Positions 9,645 through 20,315 of a stretch of DNA of 64,000 nt are shown piece by piece; the stretch's first letter is position 1, and every line of letters starts with the position of its first letter. Made by a program: the position numbers and the translations under genes. Origin of the DNA: Ricinus communis (taxonomy: Eukaryota > Streptophyta > Magnoliopsida > Malpighiales > Euphorbiaceae); NCBI RefSeq assembly GCF_019578655.1, contig NC_063257.1:25685939-25749938 (forward strand), read 5' to 3'. The notes under the pieces are model-generated. The model searched no databases, had not been told where the DNA came from, and saw only the letters and a program-made list of their open reading frames with translations.

Positions 9645-11093
9645 AATAACCCCACACTTAGCTCATTGCTTGTCCTCAAGCAATCAAAAGTAAAATAAGG
9701 AAAACAAACCACTAAGGAACAATACTTAAACTGACAAACAAGCTAGAGAGTTCCTGCACATATCCTTAACAAGCACAAGTCAAACAAAAAGAAACGAAGC
9801 AATCAATTCAAGTATCACAACCAAGATGCCAATAATTCACAAAATACTATCTCAAGGAAATTATTCAGAACCATCTCCTCACCAGATTCACTCTAGATCA
9901 CTCAAAGTGTTTAAAGGGTAGTGTTTAATCGCTCAATGCATCAACTACTGCCTTACTTACTATATGCTTGCTCTTAAATCCTACTCCTACCACTTATGGA
10001 GAGTCAACAACCATGTCAAGAGGTCTTTATAAGGGTTGTAATGGGGATTAGGTAAGGGTAGGTATATTTGGTCAGAGTTGAACCTATGGTGTTCTGCAAT
10101 GAAATACATGACATGCACACAAGTCACAATGATCACAAGGGGTAAACACTGGATAGTAGTCCAAGGTGGGAAATAGGAATCAAGTCAAAATGTTTAGCTC
10201 ACTTACTTTCTTTCTTTTCATCACCTTTCCCTTTTATTCTTTTTTTATTTATTTATTTTTTTTTTCATAAGGGAAGAACATTCACATAATAGAGTGAATT
10301 TCTTTTTGGATTGAAGTAAGCTGCTACAAGATTCTAAAGCTATTCCCAAGACAAAAGTTCCTAATAAAAATAACTCATGTGCAAAGTCATAACCCAAAGC
10401 AGAATAAAACTAAGTGGTAATAGAATATGATAAAAAAAATGGTGAAAGAAAGGGTTATCTACAGAATCAATAAACGAATGAAGGCTATTTGGCTAGAATG
10501 AAAAACCTAAGTGCCTCTGTCATACCAAAGTGTTAAACTCTCCTTGTGGCCCTCATAAGCATTACCGAGCAAGTTCTAAAAGTAAAAACAGTAATTGGCA
10601 CTCTCAACAAGAAATAAATAAAAGCATATAACGTGTATGCTTACAATTTAGGCTCAATTTCTCACAAGTGTGCTTTTTGAGTAGGTTCCAAATAAAAATC
10701 ATCAAAACAGAATTAAATAGACTAAAGCAACTCAGTGCAAAACTCAAACTAATTATCTTACATTCTTCCGCAAGACTCAACACTATCGGTTTTACCCGAT
10801 CACATGGACATAAACAGGATTTCAAAAGCAAGTCAACAGTAAGAGCATCGAAACAAAGTGAAAAATTTTCAAAATTTTACAAAAAAATTGCACAAAGAAT
10901 AAACAAATAACTGAGATGGAATAAATGAAATGCGCTATATACACTAGAAAAGGATCTAAATTTCATATACAAAATAATAGAACATGAAACTAAGCATATA
11001 TTGATATCACCACCCCACACTTGAAGGACACACTGTCCTCAGTGTACAAAATATATGAAATGAAAAAGGAAAAAGAAACTAATACTACCCTGA
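9645..11093 (-). other. Element D 3' untranslated stretch and polypurine tract
   Basis: Next to the LTR, the minus strand reads TGAGCTAAGTGTGGGGTTAT just before TGATGTG, a plausible polypurine primer. TTGAGGACAAGCAATG upstream of it is a motif commonly seen at this place in Athila-like elements. The rest is AT-rich with no supported reading frame; another GTGTGGGGTGG lies near 11010-11020. Confidence 0.55.
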
Positions 11094-12648
11094 TTATGGC
11101 TCCGGAGTGAAAAGAGGTGCATCAGCAGGTATATCAGGGCGCTGGCTGGTCTGTGGTGGAGGAGTGGCTGCTCTCTGAGGATCGGAAGTAGTGTCACATG
11201 CAAGAGCTGGTGGATCAGCAGGAGCAGCGTCAATAGGAGGCTCGTCAGTCACTGCGGCCGAAGGGGCTCAAATTTGGATCATCCGCTGAGGATGTCAAAA
11301 TGGCTCGCTCGGAACCCGGCCTGCGGACAGTGCAAAGTCTGTAGCAAAAATATCATCAAACATGTCATTAGCCATAGAGGCCTCTAACCTACCTCCCTGC
11401 TCAATCAGGGCTTGAAGCATAGCCCTCTGCCTCTCAAACTAAGCCATCATCTGGCTCTGAAACTCAGTCTGACGCTGTAAAAGGTCCTGTTGAAAAGCCT
11501 CTTGTCGAATGAAATGCTGCTGCTGCTCCTCTGCCAACCTCTGCACTCTAAGCTGCAGCTCTCTAAACTCAATTGGGGAGACTCCTAAAACAAATCAAGA
11601 AGACCCGTATGAGCCAAGTAGACGGTCCGGAGAAAGACTGGAATATCAAGAAGGTGGGACATCATGTGTACCATGGGCTCGGGCACGCCGCCTCTCCGAA
11701 AGTCGCCAAGAGAGCATTCCTCGGTCTATACTCCGTCCTAGCGGACCGCCACGAGTCACCATCCCCATACTAACCATCCTGGGAAGTCCCAACGTTTCCA
11801 TCACCCCCACCAAATGTGGTATCGCTTCCTCCAAAACTCCTAAGCTCCTAGCCGGTCGAGTAATGTAAGTCCCAAAACAGGAAAAATACCTTCTTTGAGT
11901 TATTGCAGGCACCGATCCGTCTCGGCCAATAAGTAGCCCATGTCGATGATCGTGCCGGTGCATGCTGTAAAGTATAAACAGGTCTGGCTGGGTAACTACA
12001 CCACCACTATCTCCCCTGCCAATGATGGTCCTAGCCAAGAATGCATGCAAGTACCGCAGTCCCTCGTGCAAGTTAGACGCCTTGACTGGCCGGCACCAGA
12101 ACCCTCAAAGGTCATCGAAATCCCACATCTGCGGATATGACACACCGAGCGTGTGTATACAACGACTATAAACCTCTCCAGTTGCATCCTCCTCATTCCA
12201 CAAGCCTAAGTGTACCCCAAACTACTGTACACTCATCGTGAAAGTCTGCCTTGCTAGTCTGAAACTGATCGCATCCGGTTGTTGGAAGTCCCACAACTGG
12301 CTTTGCAGAAAGAAAGTGCCGGCAAACTCCATACCAACTCCCTATATGTTGGTTCAACAATGTCAAAGAAATGTTGAAATGGGGGTGTCTCAAGATATCG
12401 GTGGACTGCAGCTGCAAGTCCGACGGTCTCCAGTGCTGGCCAGTTTATCCTATGCCCCTTTCCCAAATCTCTATGCCTCATCGATTAATATCTCTGCTCA
12501 AAGGTGGGCTGCCCTTGGAAAAGTAGGAATCGATGGCGTTGCGGTGGTCTAATTTGGCCCGAACTAGTTTGCGTACTGACGATCGAGAGGAAGAGGAACC
12601 ATCGGTCTGCCTCCTCTTGTAAACTCCCGATCCTCGTCTGGTGGACAT
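11094..12648 (-). pseudogene. Element D post-pol additional reading frame
   Basis: A frame of about 515 codons with several breaks. It starts MSTRRGSGVYKRRQTDGSSS directly after a candidate 3' splice site. After a frameshift near 12490 come INWPALETVGLAAAVHRYLE and FDIVEPTYRELVW. Then follow SRCIHTLGVSYPQMWDFDDL, YLHAFLARTIIGRGDSGGVV and YITRPARSLGVLE, a domain I recall from many plant retroelement proteins in this position. The C-terminal part is Gln-rich coiled coil (LQLRVQRLAEEQQQHFIRQE), then Pro-rich to the stop at 11094. The place between pol and 3' LTR is the 'env' position, but no signal peptide or membrane segment is visible, so an envelope role is not supported. Function unknown. 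Confidence 0.65.
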
Positions 12649-12653
12649 GGTAC

Positions 12654-13238
12654 CTGAAAAGGAAACTTTTAGTACTAAGGATCAACAAAATTCTGGCAGC
12701 ATAACGGCATAAAATGGATAAACCAAATGATTTAACTCGATAAAATTAAACTGCTTAATGTCCTGCAAAGAAAATTTAATCCACAACACTGCCAACCAAC
12801 GCTAACCAATTAAATTTGCAATTCATCCATATGAAGTTTACTTCGCCCTAATCCATCATAAGGCAAACCAACATGCTAATGTAAAACAGACACACACAGA
12901 GTTGACTATCTATGACAGAGCCTATTGTTTAGCGGCCGACAATAATAATAAAGAGAAAAATAAGGAATTAATCACAATCGTAAATAATGGTAGAAAAGAA
13001 AAATGGAAAATATGAGCAAGTTAAGTATATAAACTACATTAAAGAAAATAAAAGAAATTCAAGCACAAACACGAATGTAAATGCATGCACCAAATAATAA
13101 AATAAGGGAATAAACAAAAAATAAATAAATAAATAAATAAAATAAAAAATAAATAAAAGAAATGAAACACAAAGAAAATATAAATTCGAACTAATATCAA
13201 AATAAAATAATGAAAAATGAAGTTGGAGGGTACTTACT
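12654..13238 (-). other. Candidate intron before the additional frame of D
   Basis: On the minus strand the donor GTCAA|GTAAGTAC is at 13238 and the acceptor CCTTTTCAG ends at 12654, six bases before the ATG at 12648-12646. The 585-bp interval is AT-rich and without frame, as plant introns are. Element K shows the same layout (47319-47765). Splicing is predicted, not shown. Confidence 0.55.
13119..13160. repeat. AAAT microsatellite
   Basis: A run of AAAT/AAATA units inside the candidate intron of D. Low-complexity sequence only. Confidence 0.8.
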
Positions 13239-13336
13239 TGACAAACGCAATATCCAAAGCCTTCGAAATGAGAAATAAGATGTGAGAGAGTAAGAGATGG
13301 GGGAGAGCAAAATTTTTTTTTTTTTGAATGAAGTGG

Positions 13337-13344
13337 TATATATA
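13337..13344 (-). promoter_or_regulatory. TATA-like box of a candidate internal promoter in D
   Basis: CCTATATATACC on the minus strand, directly downstream of a CACGG palindrome cluster (13354-13625) and about 100 bp upstream of the splice donor at 13238. The arrangement repeats that of the LTR promoter of the same element. Confidence 0.5.
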
Positions 13345-13353
13345 GGCAAGTGT

Positions 13354-13625
13354 GCGGAACACGCCCATGTTCGACAACATAGGCCGTGTTCATGAACACG
13401 GTATGGATATTGGGTCGTGTTAAGCGAATAAAAACATCCTGACTTACCACTTCTCAGAACACGCCCGTGTTACGGACACGGTCTTTGACACGGGAACGTG
13501 TTGTGGACACGGCAGGGCATAAATGGTCGTGTTAGCTTCTGTGAACGTGTTCAGCTTAGTTTGATTTTCTTCAATCAGAACACAGGCCGTGTTAATGAAC
13601 ACGGTCTTGAACACGCCTGTGTTGA
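13354..13625 (-). repeat. Internal CACGGCCGTG-type palindrome cluster of D
   Basis: More than a dozen AACACG/CGTGTT variants, among them GAACACGCCCGTGTTACGGA and AACACAGGCCGTGTTAATG. They resemble the cluster in the LTRs but lie in the interior, upstream of the TATA-like box at 13337. A partial copy survives in element I (58810-58930). Confidence 0.75.
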
Positions 13626-13850
13626 TCTCCAGATAATGCAAAAGTTGCGATTCTCAGCACTTTCTCACTCTTTCTCACCTGCAAAACCAATAAATCCTCA
13701 ACTCATACACTCAACATAAATAAAACTTAACAAAAACCAACTACAAAACCTAATCAACTAAGTTCACAATGCAAGGGTAAAGTATTCAAATTGAAAAATA
13801 GAATTTGGGGTGCCTCCCAAAAGCGCTTCTTTTTGATGTGATGAGTCTTC

Positions 13851-15002
13851 TTAGCTGGACCATCCATCCTTCTTCCAAGCAAATGGCTTCAAATATCCGC
13901 TTAGAGGGATAATCGTCAACTTCCTTTTCCCGACAGTCAAGTAAGCTGCCAGTATGATGGGCAAAACTCGCTCCTCATATATTTGCACGTAGTCATGATG
14001 CTCTAAGGGCTCTTCCAATTTGAAAGCTGGAGTTTCACCAATTGGAAGGATCGATGGTTGGGCAATCTCTTCAGGAGTGTCGATGGTTTTCTTCAGTCCT
14101 TGGCTTGGTTCACTTGCTAGAAGAAACTCGAGCTCCTCCAAGACTTCTTTATTGGATAACTCGTGCTCATCTTCCATCATCAAAGGGACTTGTGGAAAAT
14201 CTACCAACAATTCCTCTAACCGCAACTCAAAGATCATCAATCAGACATTCCAGTTTAGTAGTCTTTCGGAGGGATTATGTTTGCCTCTTCCTTTCCGGTT
14301 CCATCTCCATGTTCAAGAAATCGTCCCGCACATAAGCATCATCGTCAAACATAATAGATAAACCAGAAAATTCTCACCCTGAACGCAAAGTGACAAATAC
14401 CAAATGTTCCTCGGATTTAGTAGCGTTTGATAGAGTTCTCGATTGCTCTTCAGCTAGTAACTTGAAGATTAAGCCTACTTGATGCTCTATATTATTAATC
14501 GAGGCTTGTTGATCTTCAAGTATCCTCTTTGTTTGTTGGAATCTATCATCAAGACTTGTAATGAACCTCATCATCAGCTCCTCCGACACTAACTCTTCAT
14601 CTTGAGTTGAAGTGCAAGAGTAGGCTACTGACGTGGTTGCTGAGATTCTGGTGGTTCTGGGCCATCTAAGCTCCATCCATAGGGTGAATGAGTACTCCAC
14701 TCTTGATTATAGGTGCTTCCATACGAGTCACTTGGCCAATTGCCCGTATAATTTACTTGTTCACAGTTATAAGAATAAGGAGTAAAATCACTGCACAATG
14801 GACAATCATTACTCAAATGTAAACCACAACAAAATTCATAAAAAACTTGAGATGAAAGGATAGGAGTGGAGAGTTGATCGGTAGCCCTGCAAAACGATTC
14901 CACTCGAGCTTCTAAAGATGCACGGGTATCCCAATTTTTAGCACTCTCTTGGTTCCTAATCCCATTTTCTAATGCATCACACAAAGAGTTTGAGTTTAGC
15001 AT
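13851..15002 (-). pseudogene. gag: Element D gag-tail reading frame
   Basis: The frame opens MLNSNSLCDALENGIRNQES about 160 bp from the primer site, so the usual gag N terminus is missing. It has a knuckle-like CGLHLSNDCPLC, then VNYTGNWPSDSYGSTYNQEW, which resembles the gag C-terminal region of Athila/Tat elements. After a stop near 14625 it continues SLDDRFQQTKRILEDQQASI (coiled coil) and ends FVTLRSG, a conserved junction before protease. A last block 14240-13851 is acidic (ELEFLLASEPSQGL) and ends GYLKPFAWKKDGWSS. The same frame, better kept, is in element I (60353-59166). Confidence 0.7.
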
Positions 15003-15163
15003 TGAACCTCCTTATCATTCACTATCTGAATCATAAACTTAAACTAAATAAATATGTACAAATAAAATAAAATAAATAAACAAAAAAAATCATTAAATAA
15101 TAAGAAAGAAAAAAAAATGGCTAAATTAACAAATAGCAAATTTCACTCTAGTTTTCATATAAT

Positions 15164-15181
15164 TCCCCGGCAACGGCGCCA
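15164..15181 (-). promoter_or_regulatory. Element D primer-binding site, tRNA-Asp
   Basis: Minus strand TGGCGCCGTTGCCGGGGA, complementary over 18 bases to the 3' end of plant tRNA-Asp(GTC). It lies 6 bp inside the right LTR and fixes the minus orientation. Confidence 0.88.
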
Positions 15182-15187
15182 AAAACT

Positions 15188-16652
15188 TAATGGGTGCTAC
15201 TCGTGTTAGCTACAATCTAAGGCAGTGTACCTATCGATGCAGTCTAGCACTAATGGCGAGTATCAAGGTCGTATTCCTCGGGAAAGTGAAAGCCTAGAGT
15301 TACTCCTTTGTTCTTTATTATATTAACCTAAAATGGATAATGAATAATTTCTAAACTAACTATTAACTACAAGCTAAGTTCCGAGGGAGATGCATGAGTA
15401 ATTGATAAATGAAATAATCAAGACAAGAAGACAAACCCAAAGGGAATCTAAACTAGTTGGCGACCGAACAAAAGATAAAGGATCGGTGAGTCTAATTATG
15501 CTACCCGTGGACGAATTCTTAACCAAATTCGGTTTCTCTCTCGAGATAACCGAATTCCTAAACCTGATAACCTAAAGTTGGAATCTCTTCCTAACGATTG
15601 ATTCTTAAATTAGCATTAAGCTTTAATCCGCCTCTATTAAGCTTTGTTAATTCTTAATCCAGCTACTTAATTATCCTTATCTCTAAGCGATTATTAACCA
15701 GTTCTTGCTATTCAAAATTCCAATTGCCAAACGGATTTCTCAATCTCATAAAGCAATCTAAACATCACAATTCACAACGTCTCATGAATAATGCATTATT
15801 TTATTAATACTGAAAACAAGAAGAATACAAAACCAACTCGAACAATCCAACAATATAATATCAAGCCAACATAGTAAAGAAATCCCAATGGATTAAATCA
15901 ATCTAGCTAATCATGTTCATTCTCAAAGTATACAAGAATTCAATTACAACAATAAGGAAAGGTAGAGAAAACCCGATTACACCCTTGGATGAGAGTAAAC
16001 AGCCCTAAATCCTTTTGCTCCAATTGAATCGATTCTTGTTCCTCTTGCTCGATTTGAAAATCAATCAACGAACCTAGCCTAATCTTCGATCCTTCAAGGA
16101 AATCCGATTGAAACCTTGATCCAAGTCTCCTTTTCCCTTGGTCTCAGCTCAGAAAACCCTTAGAGAAAGAAAAATTAGGGTTTGGGACGTTCTAACCCTA
16201 GCCTCCTCTTTTCTCTTCTTTTCGTTCTTTTAAGTAATACCCCCCTGTCACCTCCAACACGGCCGTGTTTCGGGCCGTGTTCTCAACACGGGATGGTGTT
16301 CCTGGCCGTGTTACTCTCTGTGGCCGTGCTCCCTAAAATCTACTTCTTCTTTGATGTCCAACACGGACGTGTTTGTCCCCGTGTTGGTAACACGGCCCAT
16401 GTTTGACTGTTGAGAACACGCCGTTGAGATCAACACGGCCATGTTCAGCTTCCTCATGTTCGCATTTAGCTTGTTTGTGACTTTGACGTCCAATTATGCT
16501 CCAATTCTTTCCTTTTTCATCCTTTAACCTCTTTTGGACCTAATGCACACAAACATATGTATAAGGTGAGTGTTGAGACCAATTCACATCCAAATGTCTA
16601 TAAAATCAATCTTAAAAAACACCATTTAGATGTGTGTATTTTATGCACATCA
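15188..16652 (-). repeat. 5' LTR of element D (right)
   Basis: 1465 bp, pair of 8197-9644. Its inner end is TAATGGGTGC where the other copy has TGATGGGTGC. The palindrome cluster lies at 16255-16447, TATA-like and telomere-box motifs at about 16180-16245. Compared with the left LTR it has a short rearrangement near 16405-16435 inside the cluster. Confidence 0.9.
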
Positions 16653-17516
16653 CTTGTCATGCCCTTTGGCCTCACAAATGCACCGGCCACATTTTGTACT
16701 GTTATGAACAAGGAACTTTCTCCTCACCTTGATCGTTTCGTTGTGGTTTATCTCGATGATATTGTTGTGTATAATAACACTTTGGAGGTGCATGTAGAGC
16801 ATCTAAAGCTAGTGTTTAAAGCCTTGCGGGATAATAAGCTCTACATCAAAAAGGAGAAATGCTCCTTTGCCCAATGAGAAGTGGCATTCCTTAGGCATAT
16901 TATTGGTGATGGAAAGCTACGGATGGATGGTTCAAAGGTGAAGGCCATCCAAGATTGGGAGCCACCAACAAAGGTGACCGAGTTGAGATCTTTCCTTGGT
17001 TCAGTAAACTATTATCGGAGGTTCATTAAAGGCTATTCATTCATTGCCACTCCTTTGATGGATCTTTTAAAGAAGGATCGTGCTTGGGATTGGTCTACGA
17101 AGTGCCAACAAGCCTTTGAAGGGTTAAAGAAGACTATCATGGAGGAGCCGGTCTTAGCACTTCCTAACCATACGAAGGCATTCAAAATCCACACAGATGC
17201 TCCCGACTTTACTATTGGTGGAGTACTTATGCAAGAGGGGCATCTAATAGCCTTCGAAAGCAAGATGAATGACACCGAGAAGAAGTATATGGTGCAGGAA
17301 AAAGAGATGACCGCCGTAGTTCATTGCTTGCGAACATGGAGGCACTACTTGCTTGGCAGCAAGTTTGTTGTCAAGACCGACAACGTTGCCACTAGCTACT
17401 TTCAAACACAAAAGAAGCTCACTCCAAAGCAAGCTAGGTGGCAAGACTTTCTTGCAGAATTCGACTATGTCATGGAGTACAAGCCAGGTAAAGCAAACCT
17501 TGTTGCCGATGCACTA
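16653..17516 (+). pseudogene. pol: Element B reverse transcriptase C-terminal half and RNase H
   Basis: The frame picks up at [14 protein letters not shown] with the palm motif VVYLDDIVVY (about 16744-16773). One stop in SFAQ*EVAFL (16875) interrupts. RSFLGSVNYYRRFIKGYSFI follows, then RNase H from IHTDAPDFTIGGVL through MTAVVHCLRTWRHYLLGSKF to VADALNRKG. RNase H catalytic acids are visible at IHTDA, E of KEMTAV and VKTDN. The left half lies at 7701-8196, split by D. Confidence 0.88.
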
Positions 17517-18525
17517 AACAGAAAGGGGGAGCTGGTCGATATAAGCCGCCCTACATGCAACTTGGTGGAGCGCATCAAGGAAGGACTAAAGCATGATTCT
17601 ATGCCTAAGAACTTCCTTGCTCTTGTTCGAGAAGGTAAGGCTCAGAGATTTTGGTTAGAAGGAGACATGCTTTACACCAAAAGAAGGAGGCTATACGTCC
17701 CACTCCATGACAATTTTAGAAAGGAGATCCTTAAAGAGTGCCATGATAGCAGGTGGGTGGGTCATCCGGGTATACAATGCACGATGGCGCTTGTGGAGAA
17801 TGCCTACTACTGGCCTCGCATGAGGCAAGATGTGGAGGCCTACGTAAGGACTTGTCTTGTGTGCCAATAAGACAAGATGGAGCAACAAGTCCCGAGTGGT
17901 TTGCTAGAGCCACTTCCTATTCCCGGGAGACCATGGGAAAGTGTCTCCATGGATTTTATTGTGGGGCTTCCTCTGTCCGAAGATTGTGCAAGAATCTTCG
18001 TGGTGGTAGATCGATTCTCGAAGTATGGCATCTTCATTCCTGCTCTAAAGGTCGTCACCGCCGAAGAAGCTGCCCGTCTTTTCATGAAGCATGTGGTGAA
18101 ATATTGGGGTGTGGCAAGATCGATAATGAGCGATCGAGATACTCACTTCATGGGTCGTTTTTGGGCAGAGTTGTTTAAGCTACTAGGCACCGACCTCAGG
18201 TTCTCCATAAGCTTGCACCCCTAAACTCGATGGGCAAACTGAGAGGATCAATGCACTCTTGGAGCTATATTTGACGCACTACGTGAGTGCCAACCAACGA
18301 GATTAGGCTAAGTTGCTTGATGTTGCCCAATTCTTTTACAACTTGCAGAGAAGCGAGTCTACAGGCAAGAGTCCATTCGACATAGTCATGGGCCAACAAC
18401 CTTACACACCAAGCACTATTGCCATGGATTGGCAAAGTAGAAGTCCACCCGCCTTCAAGCTTGCGAAGGAATGGAAGGAGCAAGCCGACGTTGCTCGAGT
18501 CTACTTGGAAAAGGCGTCCAAGTGA
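17517..18525 (+). pseudogene. pol: Element B integrase
   Basis: The zinc domain has HDSRWVGHPGIQ and CLVC, with a stop right after CQ at 17868. The catalytic core follows: SMDFIVGLPLSED (first Asp), SDRDTHFMGRFW (second Asp) and, after a frameshift at about 18215, LDGQTERINALL (Glu), so the D,D-E triad is all present. A stop at about 18304 and a TGA at 18523 are further breaks. Integrase would insert the cDNA; the C-terminal chromodomain is described separately. Confidence 0.87.
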
Positions 18526-19023
18526 ATGAAGAAGTGGGCGGACAAGAAGAGAAGACCCATGGAGTTCAAGGAAGGGGACAAGGTGCTTGTCAAGCTATAT
18601 CTGCATGGCAAAGCTGATGGACTTCATTGGGGTCTTAAAAGAAGGTACGATGGACCTTTCCCCATTATTAAGCATGTGGGTAAGGTAGCGTACAAGGTGG
18701 AACTTCCACAAGGCATTAAGATCCATCCTGTCTTTCATGTGACCATGCTAAAGCCTTATAGGGAGGATCACGATGACCGAAGTAGAGGTAAGTCTAAAAG
18801 AGCTCCTTTGAATGTGTGGGCTCAATATGATAAAGAACTGGACTACATTATCTCCCATCGTAAGGTGCTACAATCCAATCAACCTCCAATGGCTGAGTTT
18901 CTTGTCAAGTGGAAGGGACTTCCCGAAAGTGAGGTAAGTTGGGAGCCGATTCGCGACTTGTGGCAATTCGAGGAGCAAATCAAAGCTTACAAGGAGAAGG
19001 CAACAGGGGTGTTGCTAGATTAG
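18526..19023 (+). CDS. pol: Element B integrase C-terminus with chromodomain
   Basis: An open frame of 165 codons, continuous with integrase apart from one stop. It has the GPF/Y-type module (about residues 35-80: LKRRYDGPFPIIKHVGKVAY, then HPVFHVTMLKPY). The chromodomain is at about residues 108-155: LDYIISHRKV, AEFLVKWKGLPESEVSWEPI, then WQFEEQIKAYKE. Aromatic residues expected for a methyl-lysine cage are W and Y/F in these blocks. In chromoviruses this domain is thought to guide insertion to heterochromatin histone marks. The polypurine stretch and 3' LTR follow within 10 bp of the stop. Confidence 0.85.
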   Translation: MKKWADKKRRPMEFKEGDKVLVKLYLHGKADGLHWGLKRRYDGPFPIIKHVGKVAYKVELPQGIKIHPVFHVTMLKPYREDHDDRSRGKSKRAPLNVWAQYDKELDYIISHRKVLQSNQPPMAEFLVKWKGLPESEVSWEPIRDLWQFEEQIKAYKEKATGVLLD

Positions 19024-19033
19024 GTGGGGAGAA

Positions 19034-19554
19034 TGTCACACCGTGGAGCTCAAATCTAAAATTTTTTGCCGAGAGTGCTAGAGTACTACAGAATTCTCTA
19101 TAACACTCTTAACTACTGTAGAATTCTCTAAAACTCTCGAGAAGGGTGTAGAACCTTCTAGAACATACTAGAATAGTCTATAACTTCCTAGAACAATCTA
19201 GAAGGATATAAATACTTCTAGAATATTCTAGAAGGGTGTAGATACTTCTAGAACATTCTAGAAGGGTGGGGACAATTCTTGTACATACTAGACTAGTCTA
19301 GAATATTCTAGACCCATGCAGACTATACTAAAATATTCTAGACATGTGTGGATAAATGTAGCATTCTAGGACAATCTTTTAAGGAGGTGGGGATGGTGGC
19401 CATCCATGCCTATAAATATCCCCTCCATTCTTTATTTCTAACATACAACAACAACATATAAGGAGTTAAGGTGGAGAACTAAGCAATACAAGCTTACCTT
19501 TCTAAACTCTTGTGCTCTCTTTGTGCCATTTTCTTAAGCATACTTCCGTTTGCA
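19034..19554 (+). repeat. 3' LTR of element B
   Basis: Starts TGTCACACC after GTGGGGAGAA (polypurine tract). It carries the TCTAGAA cluster and TATAAATATCCCC. Similarity to the 5' LTR ends near 19550, with CA at 19553-19554. It is about 120 bp longer than the 5' copy at its start. Confidence 0.82.
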
Positions 19555-19680
19555 TAACTGCTGCCATTTTACCGAGTTTGGCATCCGTGGGAAGGCTGAC
19601 TAGAAATCTTGACTTCGGGGGAATCAAGTGAGCTAGGCCGCACGTGGGCAAAGTTTGGGGATAAAACAAAACTCACTTTT
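19555..19680. other. Unassigned 126 bp between B and resumed gag of C
   Basis: No match to C gag or to the 5' LTR of B that I can see. It may be the true 3' end of the B LTR, lost from the 5' copy, or filler at a repaired junction. Confidence 0.3.
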
Positions 19681-20160
19681 GGTTCTTGCATGGATTGAAC
19701 CAATACATAGCTAATGTGGTTGAGCTTCACCACTATGTAGAGATGGAGGATATATTGCACATGGCCATGAAGATTGAGAGACAATTAAAGAGCAAGAGTG
19801 CCAACTAATTAGGGCTCAACTTCCTCAAGAAAGTCAAATTAGAAGAACGATGACAAGGCTGTTTCTAAGCCTAAATTTGAATCTTTCAAGGATCCTAAAG
19901 TGGAGGGCGATAACAAAGTACAAGGTAAATTCATTCCTCAAACATCTAAAACTGGAGATATTAAATGTTTGAGGTGTTTGGGAATGGGCCACAGCTTCTC
20001 AATGTCCAAATAAAAGAGCTATGATTATGAGGGACAATGGGGACGTGGAGTCCGAATGTGAAGAAGAAGAAGAGATGCTGCCCCTAGAAGATGGTAGTGA
20101 CCAAGAGTATGCTGAACATGGTGATAAATTAGTAGTAAGGCGAGCATTGAGTTTGTAGGC
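19681..20160 (+). pseudogene. gag: Element C gag, C-terminal part with zinc knuckle
   Basis: Frame WFLHGLNQYIANVVELHHYV and EMEDILHMAMKIERQLK continues the gag cut at 5572. A stop follows at 19806. The knuckle KCLRCLGMGHSFSM lies near 19965-20010, with its last Cys lost by frameshift, then an acidic tail (ESECEEEEEMLPLEDGSDQE). Confidence 0.8.
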
Positions 20161-20315
20161 AAAAGAGGAAAAGTTACAAAGAGACAATATCTTTCATACT
20201 AGATGCCGAGTCAAAGATAAGGTATGTACTATGATAATTGATGGGGGTAGTTGTACCAATGTAGCTAGTACTGAACTTGTTGAAAAATTATGTTTGCCAA
20301 CTTTTAAACACACTA
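20161..20315 (+). pseudogene. pol: Element C protease, N-terminal half
   Basis: DNIFHTRCRVKDKVCTMIID then GGSCTNVASTELVEKLC, with D-G-G at the active site where D-S-G/D-G-G is usual in this family. The frame is broken in ...FKHT by the TRIM at 20316 and resumes at 20778 with RPYKLRWLN. Confidence 0.8.

Larger units (their letters stand above)
8197..16652 (-). mobile_element. Non-autonomous Athila/Tat-like LTR element D
   Basis: An 8456-bp unit, TGATGG...GCACATCA, flanked by perfect 5-bp duplications CTTGT. Orientation is minus, shown by a tRNA-Asp primer site next to the right LTR. In its own direction it carries a 5' LTR (16652-15188), primer site, a gag-tail frame (15002-13851), a post-pol spacer with palindrome cluster and TATA-like box, a candidate intron, a second reading frame (12648-11094), an AT-rich stretch, a polypurine-like GTGTGGGG and the 3' LTR (9644-8197). 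RT, RNase H and integrase are absent, so it would need proteins in trans. About five mismatches over the first ~330 bases of the LTR pair suggest a fairly recent insertion. Confidence 0.88.
5573..19554 (+). mobile_element. Chromodomain Ty3/gypsy element B, interrupted by D
   Basis: A nearly complete plus-strand element: truncated 5' LTR, primer site, gag, protease, RT, RNase H, integrase with C-terminal chromodomain, polypurine stretch (GTGGGGAGAA) and 3' LTR starting TGTCACACC. It sits in the gag of C. Its RT is split by element D. The C-terminal chromodomain places it among the chromoviruses; which clade (for instance Galadriel, Tekay or Reina) needs an RT tree. Few stops separate it from an intact frame, so it is younger than C. 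Confidence 0.85.

Noticed and set aside
11646..12071. Host gene encoding a conserved protein
   Set aside because: The frame is part of a longer broken frame inside D between the TATA-like box and 3' LTR, so it belongs to the element.
15164..15181. tRNA-Asp gene fragment
   Set aside because: Only the 18 bases complementary to the 3' end are present, at the exact spot for a primer-binding site beside an LTR; the same at 60518-60535.
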